Shown: piece after piece, positions 45,775 through 57,575 of the stretch
How positions within the stretch are numbered: the first letter of the stretch is position 1
Layout of the letters: each line of letters begins with the position of its first letter
Source of the DNA: Marsupella aquatica
Lineage: Eukaryota; Marchantiophyta
Assembly: GCA_973895155.1 (NCBI GenBank)
Contig: OZ316893.1
Coordinates: 18,352,001 to 18,416,000 of the forward strand
Length of the DNA stretch: 64,000 nucleotides
Direction: 5' to 3'
Notes under the pieces: generated by a model
Seen by the model: only the letters and a program-made list of their open reading frames with translations
Told to the model about the DNA's origin: nothing
Databases searched by the model: none
Program-made: the position numbers and the translations under genes

Positions 45775-48700
45775 CTATGTCCTCAAAGAAACTATGGACC
45801 TAGAGAGCCCTGAAAGATTTTCCAAACCTATTCTCCTTTCCCTATCCACCGCAAAGATATATCTTCCAAGTTGCTGAGGGGGCAGACCAAACAATGCATA
45901 CAAATCTTTCACCAAGATTTGAGATGCCATCCTAACCCCCTCATAAAACTTGCAAGCAATGAATACATGATATTCATTCTCTATACTAGAGCTATCACAT
46001 AGTTGACAAACCCTCTTTTTCCTGTCAATATCCTTCCATCTCCCTTGTTCTACTTCAAGGTGGTGTGAGCTTAGTCTATACTGAGCAATAAGTTGTCTAA
46101 GTTGTACTGAGATAGTGCTAGATAAGTATTCTTGTTCTCGATATTTCTTCATGGGGTTCACATCTCTCATGTAGTATTGCTGCCGTGGGCTAGGTTCATG
46201 CCAAAGTTTGTGCAAAGCCTTTTGCTCAAGTTTTGCTCTTAGCTTGGTTGGGTGTGTTGGCCATTCATGTTCAGGAAAATCCCAAGCATGGGCCCACCTG
46301 CACACATCTGCATACCACCCTTTAGCTGAAGATGAGCGCAAGGCCTGAAAAGGAAATCTGTTTTCCTCCAACTCTCTTACACGCATGATGTATTTGAGTG
46401 TGTGGAAGAGTGCCTCCACCTCCAAAGGAAACAAGCCTGCCTCTGCAAGTGTAAGTGCATATGGGGTTTGTGACTTGATCCCAAGCTCCATCTCAAGAAA
46501 TAGCTTTTGCAGCCCCTCAATCTGTTGCCACCCAGATTTAGACACACCTGCTCCCCAAATTGGCGCTCCATAAAGAATGATTGGTTTCACCAAAGCTCCA
46601 AAGAGATGTTTCCTTAACCTCCAAGTGTGTAGACCAGCTCTTTTGCATTTGTTCATGAATGCATAAAAAGCTCTGTACCCATTGGCAGCCCTAGATTTTA
46701 CACATGAGGCCCAACTCAAGTTTTGAGAGAACTCCACCCCAAGGTATTTGTAGGTCCTCACAAATTCCACCAGATTCCCTTGGAAGTAGAGCTCTGGATT
46801 TTGTCGTGTGCCAATGCCCAAACACTTGGTCTTCTTGAGGTTGACTACCATCCCTGTTGCTTGACAAAACTCCTCCAAGGCATTGAGATGTCTTTGCAAA
46901 GCTTCTTGAGCATGAGCAAGTAGGACCACATCATCTGCAAATATAAGAAGTTGGAGGACAAACCTACCCAATTGAGTGCCAACTCCACCATGCTCCTCCA
47001 AAATGTTGTGTAGCTGATCAATGAAGATGCCAAAGAGAGTTGGTGAGAGAGGACAACCTTGGATCACCCCAAGAGTGCTCCAGATTTCTTCAGAGGTTTC
47101 CTTTGAAAGTTTGATGCGCACTTCTTGGTACAATTTAGAAACAGCCAACCTGAGCTCTTCAGGCACTTCCAACTCCACCATCCTATCCCAAAGCTTGGAT
47201 TGGGAAACTTTGTCAAAGGCCTTGGAGAAGTCCACAAACAAGCAAAATAATGGTTTATGTGGAGATTTGGCCTTTTCACACAACACCCTCAAGCAGAGAA
47301 TGTGATCCATAGTGCTGAATTCTCTCCTAAAACCTGCTTGTGAAGGTGCCCTTTTCATCTCACTCTCCAACCAAGAGCTTAATCTGGCTTCAAGTAGTCC
47401 TCCCAAAACTTTAGCAAAAGTATTGCCTACCATGATGGTTCTGTAGTTGTGCACATCGTCCTTGTTGCCTGCCTTGAAGATAGGCACCACTCTTCTGGTC
47501 ATCCAAGCTTTAGGTAAACCTAAAGCCATTGCTTGATTCAGCTCATGCACCAAGTTTGTTAGTAAAGAGGGTCCTCCCCACAAAAGAAGCTCCAAGTTCA
47601 GGCCCAACAGATCTTTAGCTTTCCCATGTTGCATGTGGGAAAGATGCACCTTCACCTCCCTCTCTGTAAACTGAATGGTGTCCCCAAGGGGCAAAGGCAT
47701 GCCACTAGCATCTGGAAAGAAATGCAAGGATGTGACATAGGTTACCAGGTCCTGGTGATCCAAGGGGGGAGTAGTCTTGCCTGATTGCATTCTCTCCCAA
47801 AAACGTTTTGGATGTTTGATGAACTCCTCACATAGTGATTGTTGATGACTCTTCAAGAAGCACCTCTTCTTGTGTTTGATGAAGTTCTTGTACATAGTGA
47901 ATGCCAAAAGTCTCTTTTCCCCTGAATGTGATCTTGCTTGCATCCTTGCTCTAGCACAATCCTCGTCAAACCAAGCCTTCATGTTTTGCTTTCTAGGGGG
48001 TTTGGTGGAGAAAGTAGAGGCTGCTGCTTGTGCTATGACTTCTGAGAGCTCAATCTGATCATCCAGGGTATGGAGAAGATGTTCAAAGTTGGCTTTGAAG
48101 ATGACTTCTCTATCAGGGTCTAGAAACAGAGGTTTGGGTACTGGCTTTCTATGCACTTTGTTTGGGATTGTGGTCAGGTCAAGATGGAACAACAAAGGCA
48201 AGTGTGAAGACTCTGGTTGTTGATCAAGTATTTGAAAGTCAACCACTCTAGTGGCAGAGGTAGGTGAGGCAAGAAGGTAATCAATGGTACTACATCCTTG
48301 TTTAGATCTAAAAGTGTAACCAGATGATTGGGGAAATCTCTCAAGCCCATTCAATATTCTTAGATTACAAGAAGCTCCCAAATGCAAAAAGTGACGTGTC
48401 ATGTCATTTGTTCTGGTGTCAAGAGCCTCTCTCACCCAAGGTATCTCTTCACTACATGATGACCAAGGTAAAGTTCCTAAGTCCTCACTTTCAGTAAATT
48501 ATTCATTAGATACCCTGGCATTAAAGTCCCCCACTATCCATGTCTCCCCTAGTGGTGATATATCATGAATGACTTGGATTAACCTATGAAATGGATAATG
48601 TGCATCAGCAATTCCCATCTTATAGACATTCATATTAAGGGGAGCAAAGTAGGTGACAATCAGAAATGATGGAGTACCTCTGGTATGAAGTCTCACCACC

Positions 48701-48969
48701 ATGAACTGCTTGCTGGGATCTTCATGTTCAATAGAGGTGATGTGTTGAAGTTGATTCTTGGTGTAGACAGCAATGCCTCCAAACCCTCTTCCCCGTGTGG
48801 TCTTCTTCTCATTGAAGATGGATTGTATGCAAGTAAAGCCTTTAATGCTAGGTAGAGCATTTCCCTCATATTCCCAAGTCTCCGTGAAAAGCAAGATGTC
48901 AAAATTCTCAAACAAAGGTTCCCCTCCAATTGCTGTTTCTATGGAAAGTCCTGAAACATTCCATGCCAT
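45775..48969 (-). pseudogene. LINE copy C ORF2 with one nonsense codon
   Basis: The frame matches copies A and B throughout except for TAA at 48499-48501, where the others have CAA (Gln) soon after VGDFNARVSNE. This single C-to-T change divides the protein into a 156-residue endonuclease piece and an ~886-codon remainder holding the RT and the Cys cluster. Other differences are scattered substitutions. Confidence 0.93.
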
Positions 48970-48990
48970 GACTCTCAAGGTCCCGATCCA

Positions 48991-49648
48991 TCATTTAGAA
49001 ACAACTCTCTTCTTATTGGTAACAACAGCTTGTCCATTGCGCAAGTAGGCTACCAATCCTTGGTCTTTGGCTACCCTCACCTTCTCAAGCTCAATTTTCC
49101 TTGCTTGGACTTGTGTGGGAGTCAGATCATCATCCAACCAAATCCTTAGCCCTTTAAGCATGCTCCTGTTAGCCATCACTCTCTAGCTTTCTCGGATTCA
49201 GCTGCAAACTTCACCAAGATTGGACGTGGAAGGTCCCCCTTCTTTTGCCCAATCCTATATGCTTGCAAAATGATAGGGTCATGCACTTTCATCTGAGATT
49301 GGAAGAATGAAATTGCTACCTTCTTGGTGTCTTCCTTCTCCTCCTCAACAAGGCCTGATATTTTGCAGTTGCTGACTCTTGCATGCTGGTTCTTGTGTTC
49401 TTCTTCTAGTGCTCTCCTCTCCTCCTCCTTGGCTTGGACAAATTCCATATGTGATTGTTTTGCAGCCTGTGCAAAGATTTTGAGCTTCTCCTCAATCTCC
49501 CCTACAGCCTCATGTATCACTGATTTCTCTGGGCACATACTCTTCTCCATGTCTCCAAAACACGATGCAAGCAATGAGAGTTGCTTACCATTCTCCTGAG
49601 TTTGAGATCGAAGACTAATCAACCTCTTTTGCTTGACATTCTCATTCT
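48991..49648 (-). pseudogene. LINE copy C ORF1, truncated and frameshifted
   Basis: Compared with copy A ORF1 there is a 2-bp insertion (ctct for ct) near 49182 that shifts the frame in the RRM-like part. A 3-bp deletion lies near 49613, and the N-terminal residues are missing. It cannot encode a complete ORF1 protein. Confidence 0.9.
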
Positions 49649-50075
49649 GGATTAATCATTCTGATGAATGCTATCCATCGTAGCATTGCTATGTTAGGGG
49701 TATCACAATTTGCAATCATCCCTAATAATGGCAAGCAATCCGCGTCAAGAACTACATACGCACCAATCAAGCTATCTTTCTCTTGTTTTAATGCAATTTT
49801 TGCACCCCACAACTCACGCTTGACTTGAGGGTACCTTCTTTGCTGCTCGGTGAAGATCTTTGCTCCAAACCTCGATGCATATCTGTTGCCTTCCTCATCA
49901 TCTTGTCCAAGCGCCCATCCTGTAGCATAAGGACTTGACTCCACCGTGATGATTATCGGCTGCCCATTGGTGTAGTTTAGCGGACGCAGGACTGATGACT
50001 TCTGTAGTGCTTCCTTTAATCTGCTCATTGCAGTTGTATGGTCTATTGTCCATACAAACTTCACAACTAGATTTT
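49649..50075 (-). pseudogene. Ty3/gypsy pol part: RT-linked RNase H fragment
   Basis: The minus strand encodes VKFVWTIDHTTAMSRLKEAL, then PIIITVESSPYATGWALGQ, SRFGAKIFTEQQRRYPQVKREL and VVLDADCLPLL. This is the RNase H-like domain that follows gypsy RT. The usual catalytic tDAS is VESS here, and a normally conserved tDH reads DAD, so the domain looks degenerate. The RT core, protease, gag and 5' LTR are missing; the sequence turns into CACTA-type flank by about 50160. Confidence 0.78.
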
Positions 50076-50159
50076 GTTGCGTCGGATGCTAACAATACCT
50101 CCTCATAATCATCGTTAATATAATTAACAACTTCCATGACTACGTTTATAACTCCATCC

Positions 50160-51570
50160 AACGTAACGGTGACGTCGGAGAAATCTAAGCGCTGATTGCC
50201 CCCATTTTAACATCGTTGGAAACACATTTAAAATTAATGTCTCTGGATGAGCTGTCCTAAACATCGTTTTGGTCGTCGTTCAATATTAACGACGTCAATG
50301 TTTATGTCGTGGAGGGAGCCGTTAAAGTGGTAACGTTGCTCTGTAGGACGTTCCAATTGAATCAAGCCATGTTAGACGTTGAGTACATTGGTGTGGACGA
50401 CTTGAATGAGGAGTAGTCCATGCTGACTCGAGTATAGCTTGGGTTTTCTACGGGAGGATTTTGGTTTAAGAGTGTTGAGACCAAAGTAGGCTTGCATTTG
50501 TGATTTTTGGAGAATGCACTCTTCCTGAGTACAGAGAAATTGCAGCGTGGGATAGACTTAGTATTCAATCATGGTGCGCAAGTTCTTCAAGGATGTGCAT
50601 TGTTGCTTCCTTCCACTTGGTGAAGAGGACAAGACTATCCGTGGGTTCTTTTGTCGGGGAGGCGTTATTGAGAAGTTGTGTACCTCATAAACAGACTACT
50701 TGCTGGCCTATACGTGGAAAGAAGTTGTTGAGCACTTCAGTGACTACCATGGATTGATCGAGCACTTTGCAGAGATAGTTCATTTCATTTCTATCCGTTG
50801 GGTAGAGTGCTCAATTCTGGCCAACAAACAGTTGGATCCAGGAGACTTCCTGCTGCATCTAGGTGATGATCAGATGTTGGATGAGGCGCCCAACCCAGAT
50901 GATGGGGAGGCATATCCACCTACATTGCCCAAATGTGAGCTGTCTTCGACTGAGCTTCACATTGTCTTGTATGATTACAAGGAAAGTTGTGCAGCTGAGG
51001 TTGAGGCTGAAAGGCTAAAGGCTGGGGAAGAGGTTGTCTGGAAGAAATGGAACCAGAGACAGAGGCGTGATTCTTACAAAAGAAGGAAGGCAGATGAGGA
51101 GTACTACTGGTCTGGTGAAGGAACTCCTTAAGTAGCAACAATCTGGATGTCAATGGATGAGGCAGTTTAGTGATTCGGCTAGGTTATAGTCGCTTTGTGG
51201 TGGACATGCAATGTGCTTTGTAGGACCTTTGTATCTCTATATCATACTGAATCTGAATAAAGACTCCCTCATGTTTTTCATTTTGAATGCATGTGCCAAT
51301 TAATGTCACCACTGTCATTAACGTCGCGCGGATATAGTAATGTTGCAATACACGACGTCTTTTGTTTAATACGTACCCTAAAATGACGTAAGTTAGTTTA
51401 ACGTCATTTTAAGTGGAGAATCAACGTCGTGTGGAGTAACATAAACTGGGTCGTGGCTAAATTAACGTCGTTGAAGGCTCAATAAAACAACGTTAATTGG
51501 AATTAACGTCTGCCTGGTACGACGTAGTTTGAAGATACATTGGTCTACCGAACGTAATAGTCATACAACG
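50160..51570. repeat. Cluster of AACGTCG/CGACGTT motifs (putative CACTA subterminal region)
   Basis: Short motifs of the form AACGTC(G) or its complement are dense here on both strands, for example near 50172, 50305, 50347, 51321, 51353, 51402, 51422, 51463, 51505 and 51568. CACTA elements commonly carry many short subterminal repeats near their ends that bind the TnpA-type protein. The cluster lies beyond the 3' end of the transposase gene. No terminal CACTA sequence was found at the expected left end. Confidence 0.6.
50571..51131 (+). pseudogene. Unknown protein, convergent to the CACTA transposase, one in-frame stop
   Basis: From ATG 50571 (MVRKFFKDVHCCFLPLGEEDK) the frame is open to 51131 except for a TAA near 50688-50690, after which protein-like sequence continues (YTWKEVVEHFSDYHGL...). 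The C-terminal part is acidic, then Lys/Arg/Glu-rich (VWKKWNQRQRRDSYKRRK), possibly a helical DNA-binding or nuclear-localisation segment. It could be the second (TnpA-like) gene of the CACTA element, or a captured host fragment. I recognise no family. Confidence 0.45.
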
Positions 51571-51646
51571 ACGTTACCCACAGATGCTACAAACCCACAT
51601 GAAGGTGGCCATAACGAATATATACATGCATTGAATACATTTATGG

Positions 51647-54600
51647 TCATGGATCCATATCATCTACAATTACTGAAGCCATCAAACCCTTCCTCCGCCG
51701 TGGGAAGATGGGAATGACGATGGACCATCCTCTCATAGTGTGCATCGGAACCATAATACACTGATCCACCTGGCTAGAAAATACTATAGTGTCACTAACC
51801 TCAGTCCCGGATGGTGCTACACGAGTCGTGTCTACCCGATAGAACCCACACTCATCTTTCACCATGGTGGCTCTATGTGGAGGTGACATGATGGATTTGT
51901 GCCATCGCACCTCTAACACAATAGTAGTAAATGACCCAAAGTGAACGTCTAAAATATCCAATATAGTGCCACAATAGGGTATCTCAACATCACCTGGGTC
52001 TGTCAACATGAACACTCTTGAGTTACATGTACTCTTCTTCATGTGATCTGTCCTCCAAGTGTGAAAGTGGTGCCCTGACTCATACATGTGTGTATGGGTC
52101 GTTGCCCACAACCCTGGTCCCCTAATGATGTTCTGTACATCAATGGGAATGGATAAGGGTCCATGCTCTGCAAGGAGCCTATCCATGCGCTCCAATGCCC
52201 ATACGCGAAATAATGCATACCGTCGTGCAACTATCGGTTGCTGCTCCAAGAATGCACTGCAAAAAATGTATGAATCCATGAGAATATTGCAAGCTCATCC
52301 ACAGAAGTGCTCCTTGAACCCACTCTAACTTCTACACACATAGAATGTAGAACAACGTCTACTGTTAGATTAACATATATATAGAGTTGCATATATGTAC
52401 CTATGCAACTCCCTCCACTGAGACATCTCTGGGCGATTTCCCAACACATAATTGTGGATCTGTAGGCGAAGTATGTCATCATGTAGTGAACGCTTTTTTG
52501 ATGCACCCATCAAACGCAACCCACCATTGTCATCATCTTGTGCCTCTTCCCAAGTTGTGGGAGCTTCTGTGTCCAAACTCCCTATCATCCCTCCGGAATA
52601 AAAGAGGCACTCCGACATGATATACCCCGTTGCCATACTTCCCTCTGGTCGAGCTGGTTGACGCACCATGGACTTGAGCACTTTCATGAAGCGCTCTACC
52701 CAATACATCCAACGTGCATGGACAGGACCAGCAATCGCGACCTCATCCACCAAGTGACATAATAAATGCAATTGCATGTCAAATATGCATGGGGGAAACA
52801 CCTTCTCCATATTGCACATCACGCGAGCTGACCTCTCCCTCATCAAAGGAATCTCAGACTCCTTTATCTCCTTAGCGCATACCCACCTATGTTCCTCCTC
52901 AAAACCATCAAAGATTTTGTATATCAGATCCACATAGGGCCATAGAAAAATGAGTTTGAAATACTTGTTGAATTACATGGCTCCTCCAGCGGTAACAAGA
53001 ACTTGCAAGAGAGCAATGGAAGAGAGGGTACGTTATCATACCTAAAAATGGAGCACATCTCATATATAGTCAGACGGAGTAAACGATGCTCCCGGGAATC
53101 ATCACAACAACGCAAGACTGCTGGTAGCACATGTTGTATCAACTTGTGATAATCATGAGACTTCAACCCTATTGGGGGTATGTGATCATTCCTTGTAGTG
53201 CACCCACAAAAACCAGCTCCGTAATGGCTAGGGAACTTCATCTCGCTTATCATCCCATTCATGTCCTTCAAAACCTCTCTTGGCAAAATCCAAGGACCAG
53301 GAGGTTTCTCCCCAGTACGTGTTATCCAACAACTCTTCACTACTCCAACCCTCTCAGCATCCTCTCGGACTCCACAAGTGTCATTCGTCCCATAAATATG
53401 CTTCACCAAGTTCTTAGCAACATTCACTTCAATGTGCATGGGGTCCAACAACCATCGAACCTGGAGTCTCTGGAAATTGAAATAACATATTGAATCAGTT
53501 GCAATCTCTAAATTAAGCATTTTATTGGTCTAATTTGCTGTAAAGGAACCATGCACTTCTATCACTTACCCTCCAATAAGGCAAGTCCCACATAGCTGAG
53601 CGTCGGTTTACTCCACAATCCTTGGGTTTCAGTAACTTTGCTTCCACCTTCTCTGCCATTTGAATTTGTCCTTCAACTGAAGGGCCATTAGGACATGGCC
53701 GCACTTCAGTCTCTGCCCAATGTGTTGTGTTTTGTCGCAAGTGGTCATCCATTGCCAACCGGACCCTACTGCCCTCATATGTGGTTTTGTGCAGTAGTCT
53801 TGAGTACCTCCCACGCAACTCTGGGCCACATGAAGGGCAAGCTGAAAAACCTGCCACCTTCAGGCCAGATATTGTCCCCATACCTGCCATTTCATTGAAC
53901 CATGTTCAGACCACAAATAACCCCAACACTTGCATTGTACATGACATTGTGCAAACAATAGTCATTGGGTTGCCCAATGAATTACCTGGACCATCTCTGG
54001 TGCAATGAGTGATCATCACCCTCATATTGAAGGTCCTGCCATTGCCTGCTTCACGAGTGACATCTGTTGTCACTGCTCCAACCTCCCATAGATTATGTAG
54101 CTCTTCATAAGCTGGAGCCAAACAGATATCAGGATTCTTACAGGCCTTGGGTCCAGGAATTATAGCTAATAGAAGCACATGACCCTTCTTCATTGCCAAC
54201 CATGGAGGGATGTTTTGATTTATCAAAAGAATAGGCCAGATGGACTTAGGCTTCCGTCGTTGTTTATATGGGTTCACTCCATCGATTTCCAACCCCAAAC
54301 GAACATTTCTTGGCTCCTGGGCAAAATTTGGCCAAGTGGCATCAATGTGCTTCCACGTTGGACTATCTTGGTGGTATTGCATTATCCGTGGTGGGGATTT
54401 GTTCTCCACATGCCAAGTCTGTAGTGTGGATATGTGCTTTCATCGGTAGAGATGCTGAAGTCGGGGAGTGATTGGGAAATAACAAAAAACCTGCCAGATC
54501 CAATGTAACTCGTCAATTTGACGACAATCACACTAAACATCCTTCCACACTACGTATTATTAAAACTAACATCGTGGAGGACGACGTTTCTTACATACGA

Positions 54601-55580
54601 TGTACCATGCGACGTTAGTTATTGCATCCCATACGACATAAAAACAAAAAAACGTCAGGTGGAAAGACATAAAGTGAGATGGACGACGTAAAGTAATCAA
54701 TTACATAGTCATGTACGACGTTGTTTGAAAGAATGCAACATTAAAAGTTGGACTTTCTTGTTCTCACATTGCGTTGAGGAAAACATTACCTTTTCTGCAA
54801 TCTTGTCTCCAATGGTGTCTGGTCGATACCGTGGAAGCCTACAGTGCTCCTCTGGGCAGTGAGTGTGATCCTTGTACACCCCTCTATACAAGATGCACCC
54901 ACCTGGGCACATGTGGATAGTCTCTAAAGCCAATCCAATTGAGGCTAACAACTTCTTAGCCTCCCTCACACATCCAGGGAGAGTGTTTGGTTGGGGCAAG
55001 AGTTTGCCGTGGAACAATTGGAAGAGTGCATCTGTATGGACATCCGAACCATTGAAAACTCCTTGAAAATTCAACATCAACAAAGTTGCACCCAACCTAG
55101 ATTTGCAAAACCACAAACACCAGACTTTTTGCAGTTAGTCCAAGTAGCTAGATGGCATGCCTGGCACTACAACTTAGACTGCCCAATATTCACTGGATGA
55201 AATTCCAGAGTTGTGATAATTTTAGGACAACCTTACCGTGAGGATGGAGATCCCTCAAATAGAGGTGTTCTGGCTTCAGTCTCCAAGTGATCCCAAGCTT
55301 CTTGATCCACTTCCATGATAGGGTGCTCGGCGTCAGGTGCATGAGGTCCAAAGTGAATGTCAACAAGGTGGGCAAAGGCATCTTCTTCAAGGATAGGGTC
55401 ATCTCCCTCATCTCCCTCATCGTCAACATCATCATCCAACTCTCCATTATATGCATCATGGTACTCCTCATCCTCATCGTCCATCTCATCATGGTCAAGG
55501 GGCTGACCCTTAGCATCCTCCTCGTCTGAGAAATGTAAGGTGGCACGTACGTGAAAGGCACGGGCTGATGTAGTCATCAT
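51647..55580 (-). pseudogene. CACTA (En/Spm) transposase gene, tnp2 family with DUF4218 and DUF4216 regions
   Basis: The start is ATG 55580; exon 1 is acidic (DDEDEEYHDAYNGELDDD) and ends at a GTAAGG donor near 55237. Exon 2 (about 55101-54789) carries LLPQPNTLPGCVREAKKLL and IHMCPGGCILYRG. After a ~310-bp intron come the core tnp2 blocks: PRNVRLGLEIDGVNPY, WPILLINQNIPPWLAMKKGH, IIPGPKACKNPDI and FSACPSCG (54409-53522). Next is WLLDPMHIEVNVAKNLVKHI, then a DUF4218-like part (GPVHARWMYWVERFMKVLKS, ARPEGSMATGYIMSECLFYSG; 52933-52370). A DUF4216-like end follows (IPYCGTILDILDVHFGSF...VRWHKS; 52111-51718). These proteins excise and insert CACTA elements. A TGA inside YR-KH near 54445 and several frame breaks show decay. 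Exon borders beyond the second are approximate. Confidence 0.85.
54475..54788. repeat. AACGTCG/ACGACGTT motif cluster inside a transposase intron
   Basis: The intron between the second exon and the tnp2 core contains at least six copies of gacgac(g)tt, aacgtc or acgacgt, for example near 54575, 54611, 54653, 54682 and 54716. They match the cluster at 50160-51570, while coding exons are nearly free of it. Confidence 0.65.
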
Positions 55581-55599
55581 TGATGGGTGAGGTGTGGGA

Positions 55600-56440
55600 G
55601 TAATATGTACACCATCCTACAGTTTTCAATATGCAATGACAAATCACAATTAGAGAAAGGGTTTCCGTGATAAAGCTTATAGTGAAACATCAATAATGAA
55701 AAATGCAAGGGTCACCCCATAATGAATATGTCACGTACACATGTAAACATCAATGCCAATCATAATCTACGAGAATCTCTTGCATCTCGCCGCCGAATAC
55801 TTGGGCCCATAGAATGGAAACAACTGAGGCAAATCATCGGGTGCACAACCGGTAGGGACCACGATATCCACAAGAGCAAATACTCCAAGTCCTACATGAG
55901 TCCCCAATGTGGAGGGGAGGATGACCCATGGGCGGTCCCAAACTATAATAGGCTCCCAAAGCGGTAGGGAGTCCAAACTGGGCTGGGAAGGAGTCCTTTA
56001 AGATGTCCAAGGCTCTCCCTCGCAACTGTCTCGGTGCCCGGGACACCGATGTATCAAGAAAAGGGCATCGGGGTGGAACAATCCTAGGTGGACGGGACTC
56101 AATCGATCAGGGTCTAGTGGTCACCACTACTCCCCTCTCAATAGGGTGCATCCTAAACACTCTCCTCCTCCTCCAAAATACACAGTCTATCTCCCTCAAT
56201 GTGGCTGGAAAATCGGATGGATGGACGAGTGGTGCGAGTGCATGATATGCAATGTCTCTCAAGCGGTCCACAAGCAAAGATCGCACTACAACAGGAATCT
56301 GTTCCACATGTTCACCAAAACAAGTTCAGAATATGACAATCAAAAAACAATTCAAGGAAGGAGATGTTATCATAATTGCAATACCCAACAAAATTGTATT
56401 ACCTCTCGGGTCGGGGGGGTGTAACGACCATGGATCCCTA
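55600..56440. other. Unassigned sequence with a CACTACAACAGG motif at 56284
   Basis: No gene is recognised. Minus-strand open frames (55767-55976, 55834-56046, 56107-56307) are short, and their translations look like decayed coding sequence of unknown type. At 56284 the + strand reads CACTACAACAGG, which resembles plant CACTA termini but points away from the transposase gene. Confidence 0.4.
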
Positions 56441-56445
56441 AATGG

Positions 56446-57006
56446 CTAAGGACAGTGGTCCTCTCGTGTAAGACAACACCCTTGCATCGTCTGCAAGGGG
56501 AAGGCATCTTGCGAAACTGGCCCAATCCCCTGAAGAGCAGCCACGGCCTCTCCAAATCCATCAGCATGATGGGGGCTCCGGCCTCTCCTACCCTCAGAAT
56601 GATGTCTGCATCGACGACGCCTAGATCGGTGACGCCTAGATCGATCATACATGTCTGGTGAGTAATCTCTCTCCCGGTCCGACAGGTCGTCCCTCCCCCT
56701 ATGATGATGGTCATCTCTGCGTCGGGTGTAAGTACCCCCACCATGGTCCTCATAGGATGAGTCATCCCTCCTCCTCCCTCCCTCGTCATCCCTCCTCCTC
56801 CGCCGCTCGTCATTGCTCCTATAGCCTGATGAAGCTGAACTCCCCCTATGCCGATGATGGTGTCTATGTCGGTGAGAACTACCGCCATGCTCATCGTCAT
56901 CATCACACGAGTCATCCCTTTGCCTATCCGACTCATCATACGTCCCCCTATGATGATGATGGTATCTGTGCCGATGGGTATAGCGACCGAGACAACAAAC
57001 AGGCAA
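56446..57006 (-). CDS. Hypothetical His/Arg/Asp-rich low-complexity protein
   Basis: An open minus-strand frame of up to 186 codons, read from a non-ATG codon, so an upstream exon may exist. It encodes blocks such as RHRYHHHHRG, DERRRRRDDEGG and DRERDYSPDMYDRSRR, then a less biased C-terminus (FGEAVAALQGIGPVSQDAFP). The underlying DNA contains imperfect repeats starting ccccctatg (56695, 56844, 56945). RD/RS-type composition occurs in nuclear RNA-binding proteins, but repeats alone could produce it. It lies between the CACTA gene and two-gene element copy 2. I cannot say whether it is a real gene. Confidence 0.3.
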   Translation of the reverse strand: MPVCCLGRYTHRHRYHHHHRGTYDESDRQRDDSCDDDDEHGGSSHRHRHHHRHRGSSASSGYRSNDERRRRRDDEGGRRRDDSSYEDHGGGTYTRRRDDHHHRGRDDLSDRERDYSPDMYDRSRRHRSRRRRCRHHSEGRRGRSPHHADGFGEAVAALQGIGPVSQDAFPLQTMQGCCLTREDHCP

Positions 57007-57350
57007 ACAACAAATACTTTTCCTGTTTGCCTTATGCTGTTACCAGGAAAAAACATCTTGTACCAGGGGAAAGAACACACAATCAGGAGTTTAGAATTGT
57101 TTAAGTTGGAGTTAGTCCATTGCGGTGAGGGAGGATACCTTGTCATGAATCGCTGAACCACATAATAATTGAACCTCATATCCCAACACAAACAAGGGCG
57201 AGCATACATAAAAATGTCAAGGAATGCGCACAAAAATGGTAGGTCCCACCACAATCGGCAACAAAATATATGAAAATAATACAAAATTAACGCAGCCCAA
57301 AACTTTATGGTATGATATGGTCCAAAATAAAAGCGAACAACGTCTTGACT

Positions 57351-57472
57351 AGCGCCTGGCGCTATCTTATCGGTATTTAAGGAAACAAATAGTTGGTGTT
57401 GAGAACATCAAGCACAACACGATGATATTTAACGGTGTAGCCTAAACGAAAAAATTATCAGCGCCTGGCGCT
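57351..57472. repeat. Dyad repeats downstream of gene A copy 2, 2 sites
   Basis: AGCGCCTGGCGCT at 57351-57363 and 57460-57472 match the two sites downstream of gene A in copy 1 (38448, 38540) in sequence and in distance between them (109 versus 92 bp). Confidence 0.92.
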
Positions 57473-57575
57473 AACAAAACATGACGCAACATAAATAACA
57501 CTATACCGTTGACATACGACAAAATCAATATAACCGTTTGGACCAATAATACAACCTACATCATCATGATTCATG

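Larger units (their letters stand above)
45647..49648 (-). mobile_element. LINE family 1 copy C, inserted in gypsy pol
   Basis: About 4.0 kb: tail at 45647, complete-length ORF2 and most of ORF1, truncated at the 5' end at 49648 before the tandem units. It separates gypsy RNase H (49649 onward) from integrase, so it inserted after the gypsy. It lacks the 18-bp duplication found in copies A and B and therefore belongs to the other subfamily. Confidence 0.92.
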
